A DNA stretch of 64,000 nucleotides, taken from assembly GCF_012843265.1 (NCBI RefSeq), contig NZ_JABAIT010000009.1, positions 88,188-152,187 of the forward strand, read 5' to 3'. This DNA is from Bacillus sp. DNRA2 (GTDB taxonomy: Bacteria; Bacillota; Bacilli; Bacillales; Cytobacillaceae). The notes under the pieces were generated by a model that was not told where the DNA came from, made no database searches, and saw only the letters and a list, made by a program, of their open reading frames with translations. The translations under genes were made by a program, and so were the position numbers. Below, piece after piece: positions 43,150-54,071 of the stretch; positions within the stretch are counted from its first letter, which is position 1, and every line of letters starts with the position of its first letter.

Positions 43150-44292
43150 ATGGTTGATGCGGCTTATTTTCACATTCCGTTTTGTGAACATATTTGCCAT
43201 TATTGCGATTTTAATAAGGTTTTTTTAAAGGGGCAACCTGTTGATGAATATCTATTAGCAATGGAAAAAGAAATCCAGCTGACATTTGCTCAAAGTAAGC
43301 CGCCAAGCAGCTTTACATCTATTTTTGTCGGCGGAGGCACACCGACCTCCTTAACAGAAACACAGCTTGCTAAGCTTTGTGAAATCATTAAAACAAAACT
43401 GCCTTTTAATGATCAAACAGAATTTACGTTTGAAGCGAATCCAGGTGACTTATCACCGCAAAAATTTCAAATACTAAAAAATGCGGGCGTTAATCGAATT
43501 AGCTTTGGGGTGCAAACATTCAATAATGATTTATTGAAAAAAATCGGTCGAACACATCGCGCCGAAGATGTAAGAAAGACAATTGAACTGGCAAGGATCA
43601 CTGGTTTTGAAAACATCAGTATTGATTTAATCTATAGCTTACCAGGCCAAACAATTGCTGACTTTACTGACACCTTAAAGCAAGCATTCGCTCTAGATCT
43701 ACCGCATTTTTCAGGATACTCGCTTATCATTGAGCCTAAAACGGTCTTTTACAATTTGCTAAACAAAGGAAAGCTTCCGACTGTTGGTGAGGATACTGAA
43801 GCAAAGATGTATGAGATATTAATGGAGGAAATGGAAAAACACGGTTATCAGCAATACGAAATCAGTAACTTCGCCAAACCAGGCTACGAAAGCAGACATA
43901 ATCTCACCTATTGGAATAATGATTATTATTACGGATTTGGTGCCGGAGCTCATAGTTATGTTCAGGGATATCGTCGTTCAAATTTTGGTCCATTAAAGAA
44001 ATACATGGACCCATTAGCGCAAGATGTCTTGCCGCTAATGGAAAATCACCTTGTGACAAAAAATGAGTCAATTGAAGAAGAAATGTTTCTTGGGTTGAGG
44101 AAAACAAAAGGCGTCTCACTGTCGAAATTTCAAAGCAAATATCATGAAAATCTTACGCTATTATTTAAGGATGAACTGGAAAAATTGCAAAAACAAGGCT
44201 TAATTGAGGTGGATGGGGATTATGTTCGCCTCACAAAATGTGGGAAATTACTTGGTAACGAAGTTTTCCAATCCTTTCTAGGTGTTATCTAA
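43150..44292 (+). CDS. hemW: HemW, radical SAM heme chaperone
   Basis: A 380-residue radical SAM protein formerly called oxygen-independent coproporphyrinogen oxidase. PFCEHICHYCDFNK carries C-x3-C-x2-C for the 4Fe-4S cluster. FVGGGTPTSL binds SAM, RISFGVQTFNNDLLKKIGR and SIDLIYSLPGQT are family motifs, and a C-terminal HemW domain follows. The extra cysteine of true HemN is not seen after CHYC, which favours HemW. The ATG at 43150 follows AAAGGAG. The gene lies just before the hrcA operon, as in B. subtilis. Confidence 0.95.
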   Translation: MVDAAYFHIPFCEHICHYCDFNKVFLKGQPVDEYLLAMEKEIQLTFAQSKPPSSFTSIFVGGGTPTSLTETQLAKLCEIIKTKLPFNDQTEFTFEANPGDLSPQKFQILKNAGVNRISFGVQTFNNDLLKKIGRTHRAEDVRKTIELARITGFENISIDLIYSLPGQTIADFTDTLKQAFALDLPHFSGYSLIIEPKTVFYNLLNKGKLPTVGEDTEAKMYEILMEEMEKHGYQQYEISNFAKPGYESRHNLTYWNNDYYYGFGAGAHSYVQGYRRSNFGPLKKYMDPLAQDVLPLMENHLVTKNESIEEEMFLGLRKTKGVSLSKFQSKYHENLTLLFKDELEKLQKQGLIEVDGDYVRLTKCGKLLGNEVFQSFLGVI

Positions 44293-44295
44293 TCG

Positions 44296-44361
44296 TTGAC
44301 ACTTCGCTCCTTATTTGATAATTTATTAATAGAATTAGCACTCGTTAATATTGAGTGCTAA
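44296..44361 (+). promoter_or_regulatory. hrcA promoter with CIRCE operator
   Basis: The CIRCE element TTAGCACTC-N9-GAGTGCTAA is perfect (44335-44361). A -35 TTGACA is at 44296-44301 with GATAAT/TAATTT following at 44317-44324. HrcA binding to CIRCE represses the class I heat-shock operon downstream. Confidence 0.95.
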
Positions 44362-44377
44362 CAGAGGTGATGTTCCG

Positions 44378-45409
44378 TTGTTAACAGATCGTCAATTATT
44401 AATCTTCCAAGTAATCGTTGATGACTTTATTCGATCTGCACAACCAATCGGTTCAAGAAGTTTGTCAAAGAAAGAAGAAATTTCATTTAGCTCTGCGACA
44501 ATTCGAAACGAAATGGCAGATTTGGAGGAGATGGGCTTCATTGAGAAAACGCATATTTCCTCTGGGCGGATCCCATCTGAAAAGGGCTACCGTTATTATG
44601 TGGATCATTTATTGTCTCCTCAACATCTAGGATCAGACGACATCATAAAGGTGCGGTCGATTTTTGAAGAACGTATATACGAGCTTGAAAAAATTGTTCA
44701 AAGATCGGCAAAAATTCTATCGGAATTAACAAATTACACCTCGATTGTCTTAGGTCCTGCGGTGAACGAGAATCGCTTGAAAAAGATCCAAATTATTCCA
44801 TTAAATCAAGAAACAGCTATTGCTATTATCGTCACTGATACGGGCCATGTAGAAAATCGGATGTTCCATTTACCTGCGTCGCTGGATGCTATTGAAATTG
44901 AAAAGCTAGTTAATATCTTAAATGACAGATTAGTGAATGTACCGATGGCTGATTTGAATGAAAAAATATACAAAGAAGTCGCAGTCCTTTTGCGTCAGCA
45001 CATTCATCACTATGATACAATGCTGACCACGATCGTTGACACTTTGAAACCGTCCACGACCAATAAACTTTTTTTTGGTGGCAAAACCAATATGCTCAGA
45101 CAACCTGAATTTCATGATATTGAAAAAATCAGACTGTTAATGAACATGATCGAACAGGAAGACAGTATCTATGATTTGTTGCATAGGAATCCTGAAGGAA
45201 TTAATGTGAGAATTGGTCGAGAAAACAACAACTTAGCAATGGAAAACTGCAGTCTGATTACGGCTACTTATTCAGTTGGCGCAGAAAAACTCGGATCCAT
45301 CGCCATCTTGGGTCCCACACGAATGGAATACTCAAGAGTGATTAGTTTACTGCAAATGCTATCTAGTGATTTATCCAAGGTTTTAACAAAACTGTATCAA
45401 AATAACTGA
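44378..45409 (+). CDS. hrcA: Heat-inducible transcription repressor HrcA
   Basis: A 343-residue repressor of class I heat-shock genes, active when helped by Gro[21 protein letters not shown] opens the winged helix domain, with IGSRSLSK and [20 protein letters not shown] as the DNA-recognition parts. The GAF-like dimer domain begins near residue 100. TTG at 44378 is the start: AGGTGA lies eight bases upstream, and earlier in-frame codons are inside CIRCE. Length equals the B. subtilis protein. It is autoregulated by CIRCE. Confidence 0.97.
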   Translation: MLTDRQLLIFQVIVDDFIRSAQPIGSRSLSKKEEISFSSATIRNEMADLEEMGFIEKTHISSGRIPSEKGYRYYVDHLLSPQHLGSDDIIKVRSIFEERIYELEKIVQRSAKILSELTNYTSIVLGPAVNENRLKKIQIIPLNQETAIAIIVTDTGHVENRMFHLPASLDAIEIEKLVNILNDRLVNVPMADLNEKIYKEVAVLLRQHIHHYDTMLTTIVDTLKPSTTNKLFFGGKTNMLRQPEFHDIEKIRLLMNMIEQEDSIYDLLHRNPEGINVRIGRENNNLAMENCSLITATYSVGAEKLGSIAILGPTRMEYSRVISLLQMLSSDLSKVLTKLYQNN

Positions 45410-45512
45410 CACAGGAAATATTGATTAGGGTGGAGCTAAGGTTCCATCCCCTTTCTATGTATCAGGTATCAGATAAACTTTTACAAACACCTTAAGGGAG
45501 GTGAACAAAATT

Positions 45513-46115
45513 ATGTCACAGGAACAACATGTTAAAAATGAAGAAGTTTTAGAAGAAGCGAATCAACCAGCACAAGAAACCGTTGAAGAAATTTTTGCGG
45601 AGGCAGAGGTTGAAGCTACACAAGAGGCTGATGTGGAGACACAAGCAAATGAGCTTGAAGAAGCAAAAGCCCAAATTGCTGATTTAGAAGCAAAACTTGA
45701 GGCTGCTGAAAATCGCAATCTTCGTCTACAAGCTGATTTTGATAATATACGCCGACGCAGTCGACTCGAGGCTGAAGCGAGCGAAAAATATAGAGCACAA
45801 AGCTTAATTACAGACCTTTTACCTGCATTAGATAATTTTGAACGAGCACTTGCCATGACCACAGAAAATGACGAAACAAAATCATTGCAACAGGGGATGG
45901 AAATGGTATATAAAAGCTTGCTAGAAGCCTTAAAGAAAGAAGGCGTTGAACTGATTGACGCAGTTGGCAAGGAGTTTGACCCAAACTTTCATCAAGCAGT
46001 GATGCAAGTTGAGGATGCTAATTTTGGATCAAATATTGTCGTGGATGAGTTCCAAAAGGGCTATTGCTTAAAGGACCGCGTTATACGACCTTCAATGGTA
46101 AAAGTAAACCAATAA
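45513..46115 (+). CDS. grpE: Nucleotide exchange factor GrpE
   Basis: A 200-residue co-chaperone that releases ADP from DnaK. The acidic, disordered N-terminus (about residues 1-50) leads into a long coiled coil and the C-terminal beta-wing with [35 protein letters not shown] is the conserved coiled-coil segment. The ATG at 45513 follows GGGAGGTGA; the GTG at 45501 is part of that site. It follows hrcA by about 100 bases. Confidence 0.97.
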   Translation: MSQEQHVKNEEVLEEANQPAQETVEEIFAEAEVEATQEADVETQANELEEAKAQIADLEAKLEAAENRNLRLQADFDNIRRRSRLEAEASEKYRAQSLITDLLPALDNFERALAMTTENDETKSLQQGMEMVYKSLLEALKKEGVELIDAVGKEFDPNFHQAVMQVEDANFGSNIVVDEFQKGYCLKDRVIRPSMVKVNQ

Positions 46116-46157
46116 AAATAAGAATAAGTGAACTTACATAGTAAGTACGGGAGGTAA

Positions 46158-47987
<1,830 letters not shown>

Positions 47988-47998
47988 TTAAAAAGCGG

Positions 47999-48118
47999 AA
48001 GCAATCGTTCAGTGGCGAAGTAAGTCCACTAGACGCTGAACGATTGCTGTAGCTACCATAAAATGCTTCATAAGGAAAAGTCAAAGTCAGGTCGTCCAGA
48101 CTTTGGCTTTTTCAGCTT
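47999..48118 (+). terminator. Hairpin and terminator between dnaK and dnaJ
   Basis: A perfect 13-bp stem (AGCAATCGTTCAG at 48000-48012 with CTGAACGATTGCT at 48036-48048) comes first. A second stem (AAAGTCAAAGT at 48077-48087 with ACTTTGGCTTT at 48100-48110) runs into TTTTCAGCTTTTT. The second looks like a terminator that separates most dnaK transcripts from dnaJ. Confidence 0.75.
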
Positions 48119-48191
48119 TTTAAAGATAGAGTTTGCTTGATAAGTATAATTAGGGTGGAAATCAAACACCTTTAGTCTTAAGTATTTCTTA

Positions 48192-48221
48192 TTGATTTTA
48201 TTTAACCGTAAATGATAGAAT
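48192..48221 (+). promoter_or_regulatory. Possible sigma-A promoter of dnaJ
   Basis: TTGATT and TAGAAT are 18 bases apart, 34 bases before the dnaJ start and after the dnaK terminator. Confidence 0.45.
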
Positions 48222-48254
48222 AATCTCTATGTGAATGGATTCGGGAGGGTAAGT

Positions 48255-49379
48255 ATGAGTAAACGGGATTATTATGAAGTCCTGGGTGTTGCTAAAAGCG
48301 CATCAAAGGATGAGATAAAAAAAGCTTATCGAAAGCTTTCAAAACAATATCACCCTGATATCAATAAAGCTGATGATGCAGCAGATAAATTTAAAGAAAT
48401 TAAAGAAGCTTACGAAGTCCTTAGCGACGAACAAAAGCGTGCACATTATGATCAATTTGGTCATACTGACCCTAATCAAGGCTTTGGTGGCGGTGATTTT
48501 GGTGGTGGCTTCGGCGGTTTCGAAGATATTTTCAATACCTTCTTCGGCGGTGGTGGTTCGAGACGTCGTGATCCAAATGCGCCAAGACAAGGTGCTGATT
48601 TGCAATACACCATGACGCTTAACTTTGAAGAAGCGGTGTTCGGAAAAGAAACAGATATTCAAATTCCACGTGAAGAGGAATGTGAAACTTGTCACGGCTC
48701 AGGTGCCAAATCTGGGACACACCCTGAAACGTGTCAGCATTGTCAAGGCAGCGGTCAAATTAATGTTGAACAGAATACACCATTTGGTAGAATGGTGAAT
48801 CGCCGCACATGTCATTATTGTAATGGAACTGGTAAACAAATTAAGCATAAGTGTTCAACCTGCGGTGGAACAGGTAAAGTGAAAAAGCGTCGTAAGATTC
48901 ACGTGAAGATTCCAGCGGGTATTGACGATGGTCAACAACTTCGCGTAACAGGTCAAGGGGAACCGGGTTTTAATGGCGGACCTCCAGGGGATCTTTATGT
49001 TGTCTTCCATGTGCGCGATCATGAATTCTTCGAGCGTGATGGTGAAGATATATACTGCGAAATGCCAATTACATTTGCTCAGGCTGCGCTGGGGGATGAT
49101 GTTGAAGTTCCAACACTTCATGGTAAAGTTAAACTAAAGGTTCCTCAAGGTACGCAGACAGGAACAAAATTTAGATTAAAGGGCAAAGGGGTTCCTAATG
49201 TCCGTGGCTATGGAGTTGGTGATCAACACGTAATCATACGCGTTATTACACCAACTAAATTGTCTGATAAACAAAAACAGTTACTTCGTGAATTTGCAGA
49301 AGCAAGTGGCAAAGCTCCTTCGGGTGGACCGGAAGATAGTTTCTTTTCCAAAGTAAAACGCGCCTTTAAAGGTGACTAA
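48255..49379 (+). CDS. dnaJ: Molecular chaperone DnaJ
   Basis: A 374-residue Hsp40 that delivers substrates to DnaK. The J domain is at residues 1-70 with the HPD motif (YHPDINK). A G/F-rich region follows (about 75-110). Four zinc motifs are present in order: [32 protein letters not shown]. The ATG at 48255 follows GGGAGGG. prmA, rsmE and mtaB follow in the same direction. Confidence 0.98.
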   Translation: MSKRDYYEVLGVAKSASKDEIKKAYRKLSKQYHPDINKADDAADKFKEIKEAYEVLSDEQKRAHYDQFGHTDPNQGFGGGDFGGGFGGFEDIFNTFFGGGGSRRRDPNAPRQGADLQYTMTLNFEEAVFGKETDIQIPREEECETCHGSGAKSGTHPETCQHCQGSGQINVEQNTPFGRMVNRRTCHYCNGTGKQIKHKCSTCGGTGKVKKRRKIHVKIPAGIDDGQQLRVTGQGEPGFNGGPPGDLYVVFHVRDHEFFERDGEDIYCEMPITFAQAALGDDVEVPTLHGKVKLKVPQGTQTGTKFRLKGKGVPNVRGYGVGDQHVIIRVITPTKLSDKQKQLLREFAEASGKAPSGGPEDSFFSKVKRAFKGD

Positions 49380-49407
49380 TCATTTAAAGAAAATGGAGTT
49401 GGTAGTA

Positions 49408-50346
49408 ATGAAATGGTCAGAAATCAGCATTCATACAACAAATGAAGCGATTGAGCCAATTTCAAACATTTTACATGAGGCCGGTGCAAGCGGCGTCGTA
49501 ATCGAGGATCCTTTTGAACTTAGCAAGGAACGGGTGGACCGCTTCGGTGAAATCTACCAACTCAATCCAGATGATTACCCTGATGAAGGTGTCATCATTA
49601 AAGCCTATATTCCAATCAACAGCTTCTTAGGTGAAACGGTTGAGGAAATTAAAGATGCCATTAATAACTTAATCTTATTTAACATTGATATCGGTAAAAA
49701 TAGTGTAACAATCAGCGAAGTAAATGAGGAAGAGTGGGCAACCGCTTGGAAAAAATACTATAATCCTGTGAAAATATCAGAACGGTTTACGATTGTCCCA
49801 ACATGGGAAGACTATACTCCTGTATCGAGTGATGAGCTAATTATCGAACTTGATCCTGGTATGGCGTTCGGAACGGGTACACATCCAACTACAGTAATGT
49901 GTGTTCAGGCACTTGAACGTACTGTTAATGAGGGTGATACCTGTGTAGACGTTGGAACTGGAACAGGGGTCTTGAGTATCGCAGCTGCAATGTTAGGGGC
50001 TTCAAAAGTAACGGCATTGGACCTTGATGAGGTTGCTGTTCAATCTGCTGTGTTAAATATTAAGCTTAATAAAGCCCATGAAGTTGTAAATGTTTCCCAA
50101 AATAATTTACTTGATGGAATTGAAGGGCCGGCAGACATTGTCGTTGCTAACATTCTTGCAGAAGTTATTTTGCGCTTCACTGACGATGTTGCTAAGGTGG
50201 TCAAGCCCGGCGGGTATTTTATTGCTTCAGGCATTATTCAGCAAAAAAAGCAACAGGTAAGAGAAGCAATAGAAAAGGTTGATTTTACCATTCAAGAAAC
50301 GTTGGTCATGGAAGATTGGGTAGCATTTATTGCTAAGAAAAATTAG
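49408..50346 (+). CDS. prmA: Ribosomal protein L11 methyltransferase
   Basis: A 312-residue enzyme that methylates ribosomal protein L11. The N-terminal substrate-recognition domain ([14 protein letters not shown]) is followed by the SAM-binding domain with [14 protein letters not shown] and [29 protein letters not shown] is the catalytic-site segment. The ATG at 49408 is nine bases from GGAG; a longer frame overlapping dnaJ has no site. B. subtilis yqeT has about the same length. Confidence 0.95.
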   Translation: MKWSEISIHTTNEAIEPISNILHEAGASGVVIEDPFELSKERVDRFGEIYQLNPDDYPDEGVIIKAYIPINSFLGETVEEIKDAINNLILFNIDIGKNSVTISEVNEEEWATAWKKYYNPVKISERFTIVPTWEDYTPVSSDELIIELDPGMAFGTGTHPTTVMCVQALERTVNEGDTCVDVGTGTGVLSIAAAMLGASKVTALDLDEVAVQSAVLNIKLNKAHEVVNVSQNNLLDGIEGPADIVVANILAEVILRFTDDVAKVVKPGGYFIASGIIQQKKQQVREAIEKVDFTIQETLVMEDWVAFIAKKN

Positions 50347-50376
50347 GTTCGATTTATTGTCGGATACAATAGGTTT

Positions 50377-50404
50377 CTCGCCTTAACTGGCGAGTTTCTT
50401 TTTG
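50377..50404 (+). terminator. Hairpin terminator after prmA
   Basis: CTCGCC pairs with GGCGAG through TTAACT and is followed by TTTCTTTTT. The next gene begins 40 bases on, so it may attenuate rather than stop. Confidence 0.6.
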
Positions 50405-50442
50405 TATCCTTTTATTCATTCGATGTAAAAAGGAGTTTGGAT

Positions 50443-51192
50443 ATGCAGCGATATTTTGTAAATGCCGAGTCCGATGCATCTAGTTTTCATATTGGCGGTG
50501 AGGATTACCATCACATCATTCGCGTTATGAGGATGAAGGAAGGTGACGAAATCGTTTGTGTCACACAAGATGGAAAAAGTGCACTTTCTGTAATTGCAGA
50601 AATTACCGATGAAATAATTATTGCTAAGGTAGTAAAATGGGAAGATGGGTCAACTGAGCTCCCGGTTCAAGTTACAATCGCGAGTGGATTGCCAAAAGGG
50701 GATAAGCTGGAATGGATTATTCAAAAAGGCACAGAGTTAGGTGCACATGAGTTTGTCCCTTTTCTTGCAGCCCGCTCCATTGTAAAATGGGATGAAAAGA
50801 AGTCTGCAAAAAAGGTCGAACGATGGCAAAAGATTGCTAAAGAGGCAGCAGAGCAATCATATCGTTCGAAAATTCCAGTTGTAAGTGCACCGGTAACGAT
50901 TCAGGCATTGCTTAAAAGAGCAGAAGGGTTTGATGTATTGCTGGTCGCCTTTGAAGAAGAAGCAAAACAAGGCGAGGCATCTGTTTTAGCCCAATCGCTT
51001 CGCGAAATCAAACCTGGACAATCGATATTGATTGTGTTTGGCCCTGAAGGCGGTATAACTTCAAATGAAATTAAAGTGTTAACGGAGAATGGATTTTTGG
51101 CTTGTGGGTTAGGTCCAAGAATTTTACGGACTGAAACAGCTCCACTTTATTTATTAGCAGCTGTGTCTTATCAATTAGAATTAATGAGGTGA
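50443..51192 (+). CDS. rsmE: 16S rRNA m3U1498 methyltransferase RsmE
   Basis: A 249-residue SPOUT-class methyltransferase. The N-terminal PUA-like domain has FHIGGEDYHHIIRVMRMKEG. The knotted C-terminal domain shows KGDKLEWIIQKGTELGAHEF, FGPEGGITSNEI and LGPRILRTETAPLYLLAA, which are the SAM-binding signatures. The ATG at 50443 is seven bases after AAAGGAG; TTG at 50437 is too close. It overlaps the leader of mtaB, implying co-translation. Confidence 0.95.
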   Translation: MQRYFVNAESDASSFHIGGEDYHHIIRVMRMKEGDEIVCVTQDGKSALSVIAEITDEIIIAKVVKWEDGSTELPVQVTIASGLPKGDKLEWIIQKGTELGAHEFVPFLAARSIVKWDEKKSAKKVERWQKIAKEAAEQSYRSKIPVVSAPVTIQALLKRAEGFDVLLVAFEEEAKQGEASVLAQSLREIKPGQSILIVFGPEGGITSNEIKVLTENGFLACGLGPRILRTETAPLYLLAAVSYQLELMR

Positions 51193-51197
51193 TCATT

Positions 51198-52559
51198 ATG
51201 CCTACAGTAGCGTTTCATACACTTGGCTGTAAAGTAAACCATTATGAAACTGAAGCGATTTGGCAATTATTTAAGGAACAAGGCTACGAACGGGTTGAAT
51301 TCGAGTCAACCTCTGACGTTTATATTATTAATACTTGTACTGTTACAAACACTGGAGACAAAAAAAGCCGGCAGATTATTCGCCGTGCGGTCCGTAAGAA
51401 TCCAGATGCTGTCATTTGTGTAACTGGTTGTTACGCACAAACCTCTCCAGCTGAAATCCTCGCTATTCCTGGCGTTGATGTTGTTGTGGGAACACAGGAC
51501 CGCGTTAAAATGCTGGATTACATTGAACAATATAAGCAAGAACGCCAGCCAATCAACGGTGTTAGAAATATTATGAAGAGCCGTGTTTATGAGGAGTTGG
51601 ATGTGCCTGCATTCACTGACCGAACACGTGCCTCATTAAAAATCCAAGAAGGCTGTAATAACTTCTGTACGTTCTGTATTATTCCATGGGCACGCGGGTT
51701 AATGCGTTCTCGCGATCCTAAAGAGGTTATTCATCAAGCTCAACAACTTGTAGATGCAGGTTATAAAGAAATCGTTCTAACCGGAATTCATACTGGTGGC
51801 TATGGTGAAGACATGAAGGATTACAATTTGGCGTTGCTGTTAAAAGATCTTGAAAAGGAAGTTCGTGGCTTAAAGCGACTTCGAATTTCATCAATTGAGG
51901 CGAGCCAAATAACGGATGAAGTGATTGAGGCGATTAAGCAATCTAATGTCATTGTTCGTCACCTTCATATCCCGCTTCAATCAGGCTCAGATTCTGTTTT
52001 GAAGCGAATGCGCCGTAAATATACGATGGATTTCTTTGCTGAGCGTCTAGACCGCCTAAAAGAAGTTCTACCAGGCCTTGCGGTAACATCAGATGTAATC
52101 GTTGGTTTCCCTGGTGAGACTGAGGAAGAGTTTATGGAGACTTACGATTTTATTAAAAAGCACCAATTCTCTGAGCTTCACGTCTTCCCATACTCGAAAC
52201 GGACTGGAACGCCCGCAGCTCGGATGGAAGACCAGGTTGATGAAGAGGTGAAAAACGAGCGTGTCCACCGTTTGATTGCCTTGTCGGATCAATTAGCGAA
52301 AGAATACGCCTCACAATTTGAAGATGAAGTACTTGAAGTGATTCCAGAGGAAAAATTCGAAGGAGATTCTGATAACCCTCTTTATGTTGGCTACACAGAT
52401 AACTATTTGAAGGTTGTCTTTGCTGGAACGGAAGCTATGATTGGAAAAATCGTTAAAGTGAAGCTCACGAAAGCTGGCTACCCATATAACGAAGGTCAAT
52501 TGGTTCGTGTCATAAATGATGACCTCGTTGCGGAAGAGGATGCCGAAGAAGTCATATAA
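51198..52559 (+). CDS. mtaB: tRNA t6A37 methylthiotransferase MtaB
   Basis: A 453-residue radical SAM enzyme that converts t6A to ms2t6A in tRNA. The N-terminal UPF0004 domain has HTLGCKVNHYETEAI and CTVTNTGDKKSRQ, CVTGCYAQ (three cluster cysteines). CNNFCTFCIIPWARG is the radical SAM C-x3-C-x2-C. A C-terminal TRAM domain begins near residue 375. The ATG at 51198 follows TGAGGTGA. A strong terminator follows, ending the dnaJ-distal operon. Confidence 0.96.
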   Translation: MPTVAFHTLGCKVNHYETEAIWQLFKEQGYERVEFESTSDVYIINTCTVTNTGDKKSRQIIRRAVRKNPDAVICVTGCYAQTSPAEILAIPGVDVVVGTQDRVKMLDYIEQYKQERQPINGVRNIMKSRVYEELDVPAFTDRTRASLKIQEGCNNFCTFCIIPWARGLMRSRDPKEVIHQAQQLVDAGYKEIVLTGIHTGGYGEDMKDYNLALLLKDLEKEVRGLKRLRISSIEASQITDEVIEAIKQSNVIVRHLHIPLQSGSDSVLKRMRRKYTMDFFAERLDRLKEVLPGLAVTSDVIVGFPGETEEEFMETYDFIKKHQFSELHVFPYSKRTGTPAARMEDQVDEEVKNERVHRLIALSDQLAKEYASQFEDEVLEVIPEEKFEGDSDNPLYVGYTDNYLKVVFAGTEAMIGKIVKVKLTKAGYPYNEGQLVRVINDDLVAEEDAEEVI

Positions 52560-52574
52560 ACATATATTTTTTTG

Positions 52575-52618
52575 ACTGCTAAGTGCGAATTTTTTGATGC
52601 ACTTGGCAGTTTTTTTTG
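52575..52618 (+). terminator. Terminator after mtaB
   Basis: ACTGCTAAGTGC pairs with GCACTTGGCAGT (12 bp, one G-T), followed by eight T. Confidence 0.92.
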
Positions 52619-52647
52619 GTCATTGTTCCATATATTGGTGCTTTGAC

Positions 52648-52965
52648 GATCCGAGGACTTATCGTACCCGTAGAGCCTTAAAATAAGGGGGAACGGTAAC
52701 GATAGAGGACTAATCGTGCCCATGGAGGCTTAAAATAAGTGTGGACGGTAACGATAGAGAACTTATCGTGCCCATGGAGGCCAAAAATAAGTGTGGACGG
52801 TAACGATAGAGGACTAATCGTGCCCATGGAGGCTCAAAATAAGGCGGAACGGTAACGATAGAGAGTGAATCGTGCCCATGGATGCCTAAAATAAGGGGGA
52901 ACGGTAACGATAGCGATCGAATCGTGCCCATGGAGTCTAAAATATTGCTGAACGGTAACAATAGA
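52648..52965. repeat. Tandem repeat array A3 (52-bp unit)
   Basis: Six units start at 52648, 52701, 52753, 52805, 52857 and 52909, spaced 53, 52, 52, 52 and 52 bp, with a partial one from 52960. The pattern is GATAGAGGACTAATCGTGCC, CATGGAGGC, AAAATAAG and ACGGTAAC. ACGAT at a unit junction pairs with ATCGT about 9 bases on. Frames crossing the array are not maintained. It fills the space between the mtaB terminator and deoC. Confidence 0.9.
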
Positions 52966-53058
52966 AGTTTTCCTAATATTTCTTGCCTGCATAAATTACC
53001 ATAAACCAAATAACACTAAATAAAGCAATTTCATCAAAATGTCTTTATTAAAAATCAC

Positions 53059-53080
53059 TCGAAATTTCGACATTCGAATG
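53059..53080. promoter_or_regulatory. Adjacent palindromes upstream of deoC
   Basis: TCGAAATTTCGA (12 bp) and CATTCGAATG (10 bp) are both perfect palindromes and touch each other, about 55 bases before the deoC start. They may be an operator; no regulator gene is nearby. Confidence 0.4.
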
Positions 53081-53135
53081 GTATCATGAAAGAGGTACGG
53101 ACAACCAAAGTGCACTGTGAAAGGAGCAACATCCA

Positions 53136-53807
53136 ATGACAAAAAATGTAGCAGCAATGATTGATCATACTTTGTTAAAAGCAGATGCAAAAAAAGAGCA
53201 AATCGAAGTACTTTGTCAAGAAGCAAAAGAATATAGCTTTGCTTCAGTATGTGTAAACCCAACATGGGTTAAATATTCTAGCCAGTTATTAGCGGGTAGT
53301 TCGGTTAAAGTATGTACCGTAATCGGTTTTCCATTAGGGGCAAATACCCCAGAAACTAAGGCTTTTGAAGCAGCTAATGCCATTGGTAACGGGGCAACTG
53401 AAGTTGACATGGTCATCAATATCGGTGCGTTAAAAGACGGTGACAACGAGTTAGTCGAACGTGATATTCGTGCTGTTGTGGACGCTGCCAAGGGCAAAGC
53501 GTTAACGAAAGTCATTATTGAAACAAGCCTGCTAAATGATGAAGAAAAAGTTCGTGCCTGTCAATTAGCTGTTAAAGCTGGAGCGGATTTTGTCAAAACC
53601 TCAACAGGTTTCTCAACTGGTGGAGCGACAGTTGCAGATATTGCATTAATGCGCAAAACTGTCGGCCCTGATATTGGAGTTAAGGCTTCAGGTGGGGTTC
53701 GCAATGCGGAAGATGCCAAAAACATGATCGAAGCAGGTGCAACAAGAATTGGTGCCAGCTCTGGCATGGCAATTGTCAATGGTTTAACCAGTAATTCTGA
53801 TTATTAG
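53136..53807 (+). CDS. deoC: Deoxyribose-phosphate aldolase
   Basis: A 223-residue class I aldolase that splits 2-deoxyribose 5-phosphate into acetaldehyde and glyceraldehyde 3-phosphate. [10 protein letters not shown] opens the TIM barrel. The Schiff-base lysine is in [16 protein letters not shown] (about residues 149-164), and [14 protein letters not shown] carries the second active-site lysine. AAAGGAG lies upstream of ATG. It is alone here, bracketed by repeat arrays A3 and A4, while B. subtilis keeps it with nupC and pdp elsewhere. Confidence 0.96.
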   Translation: MTKNVAAMIDHTLLKADAKKEQIEVLCQEAKEYSFASVCVNPTWVKYSSQLLAGSSVKVCTVIGFPLGANTPETKAFEAANAIGNGATEVDMVINIGALKDGDNELVERDIRAVVDAAKGKALTKVIIETSLLNDEEKVRACQLAVKAGADFVKTSTGFSTGGATVADIALMRKTVGPDIGVKASGGVRNAEDAKNMIEAGATRIGASSGMAIVNGLTSNSDY

Positions 53808-53812
53808 AAGCT

Positions 53813-53850
53813 AGAGGATGTCTCAATTCACAGACATCCTCTGTTTGATT
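53813..53850 (+). terminator. Hairpin terminator after deoC
   Basis: AGAGGATGTCT pairs perfectly with AGACATCCTCT, followed by GTTTGATT. The T run is short. Confidence 0.65.
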
Positions 53851-54035
53851 CCCATTTTTTTGAGAAAAACGAAAAACGGTCACCAAACCAAGCGATTGAT
53901 TCCGATTTTTTCGAGTAAAAATAAAAACGGTCACCAAACCCCGTTATTGATTCCCATTTTTTTAAGTAAAAATAAAAACGGTCACCAAACCCAGCGATTG
54001 ATTCCCATTTTTTCAAGTAAAAATAAAAACGGTCA
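53846..54035. repeat. Tandem repeat array A4 (51-bp unit)
   Basis: Four units start at 53846, 53897, 53948 and 53999, each exactly 51 bp apart. The pattern is TGATTCCCATTTTTT, AAGTAAAAATAAAAACGG, then TCACCAAACCC. T and A runs inside the unit can pair. GTCACCAA also occurs in array A2 and AAAATAA-ACGGT in array A3. Confidence 0.9.
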
Positions 54036-54071
54036 TCATTCCTTGCGAGCGATTTCTTCGACTACAATTAC

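Noticed and set aside
42951..43157. Frames through the GC-rich repeat, including an upstream extension of hemW
   Set aside because: The repeat is known in both orientations and is non-coding; hemW has its own ribosome binding site at 43150.
45428..45455. Weak hairpin between hrcA and grpE as a terminator
   Set aside because: Its stem has a bulge and only a short T run; hrcA and grpE are normally co-transcribed.
52710..53009. Minus-strand frame of 99 codons through array A3
   Set aside because: The 52-bp period shifts frame each unit, there is no start signal, and composition follows the repeat.
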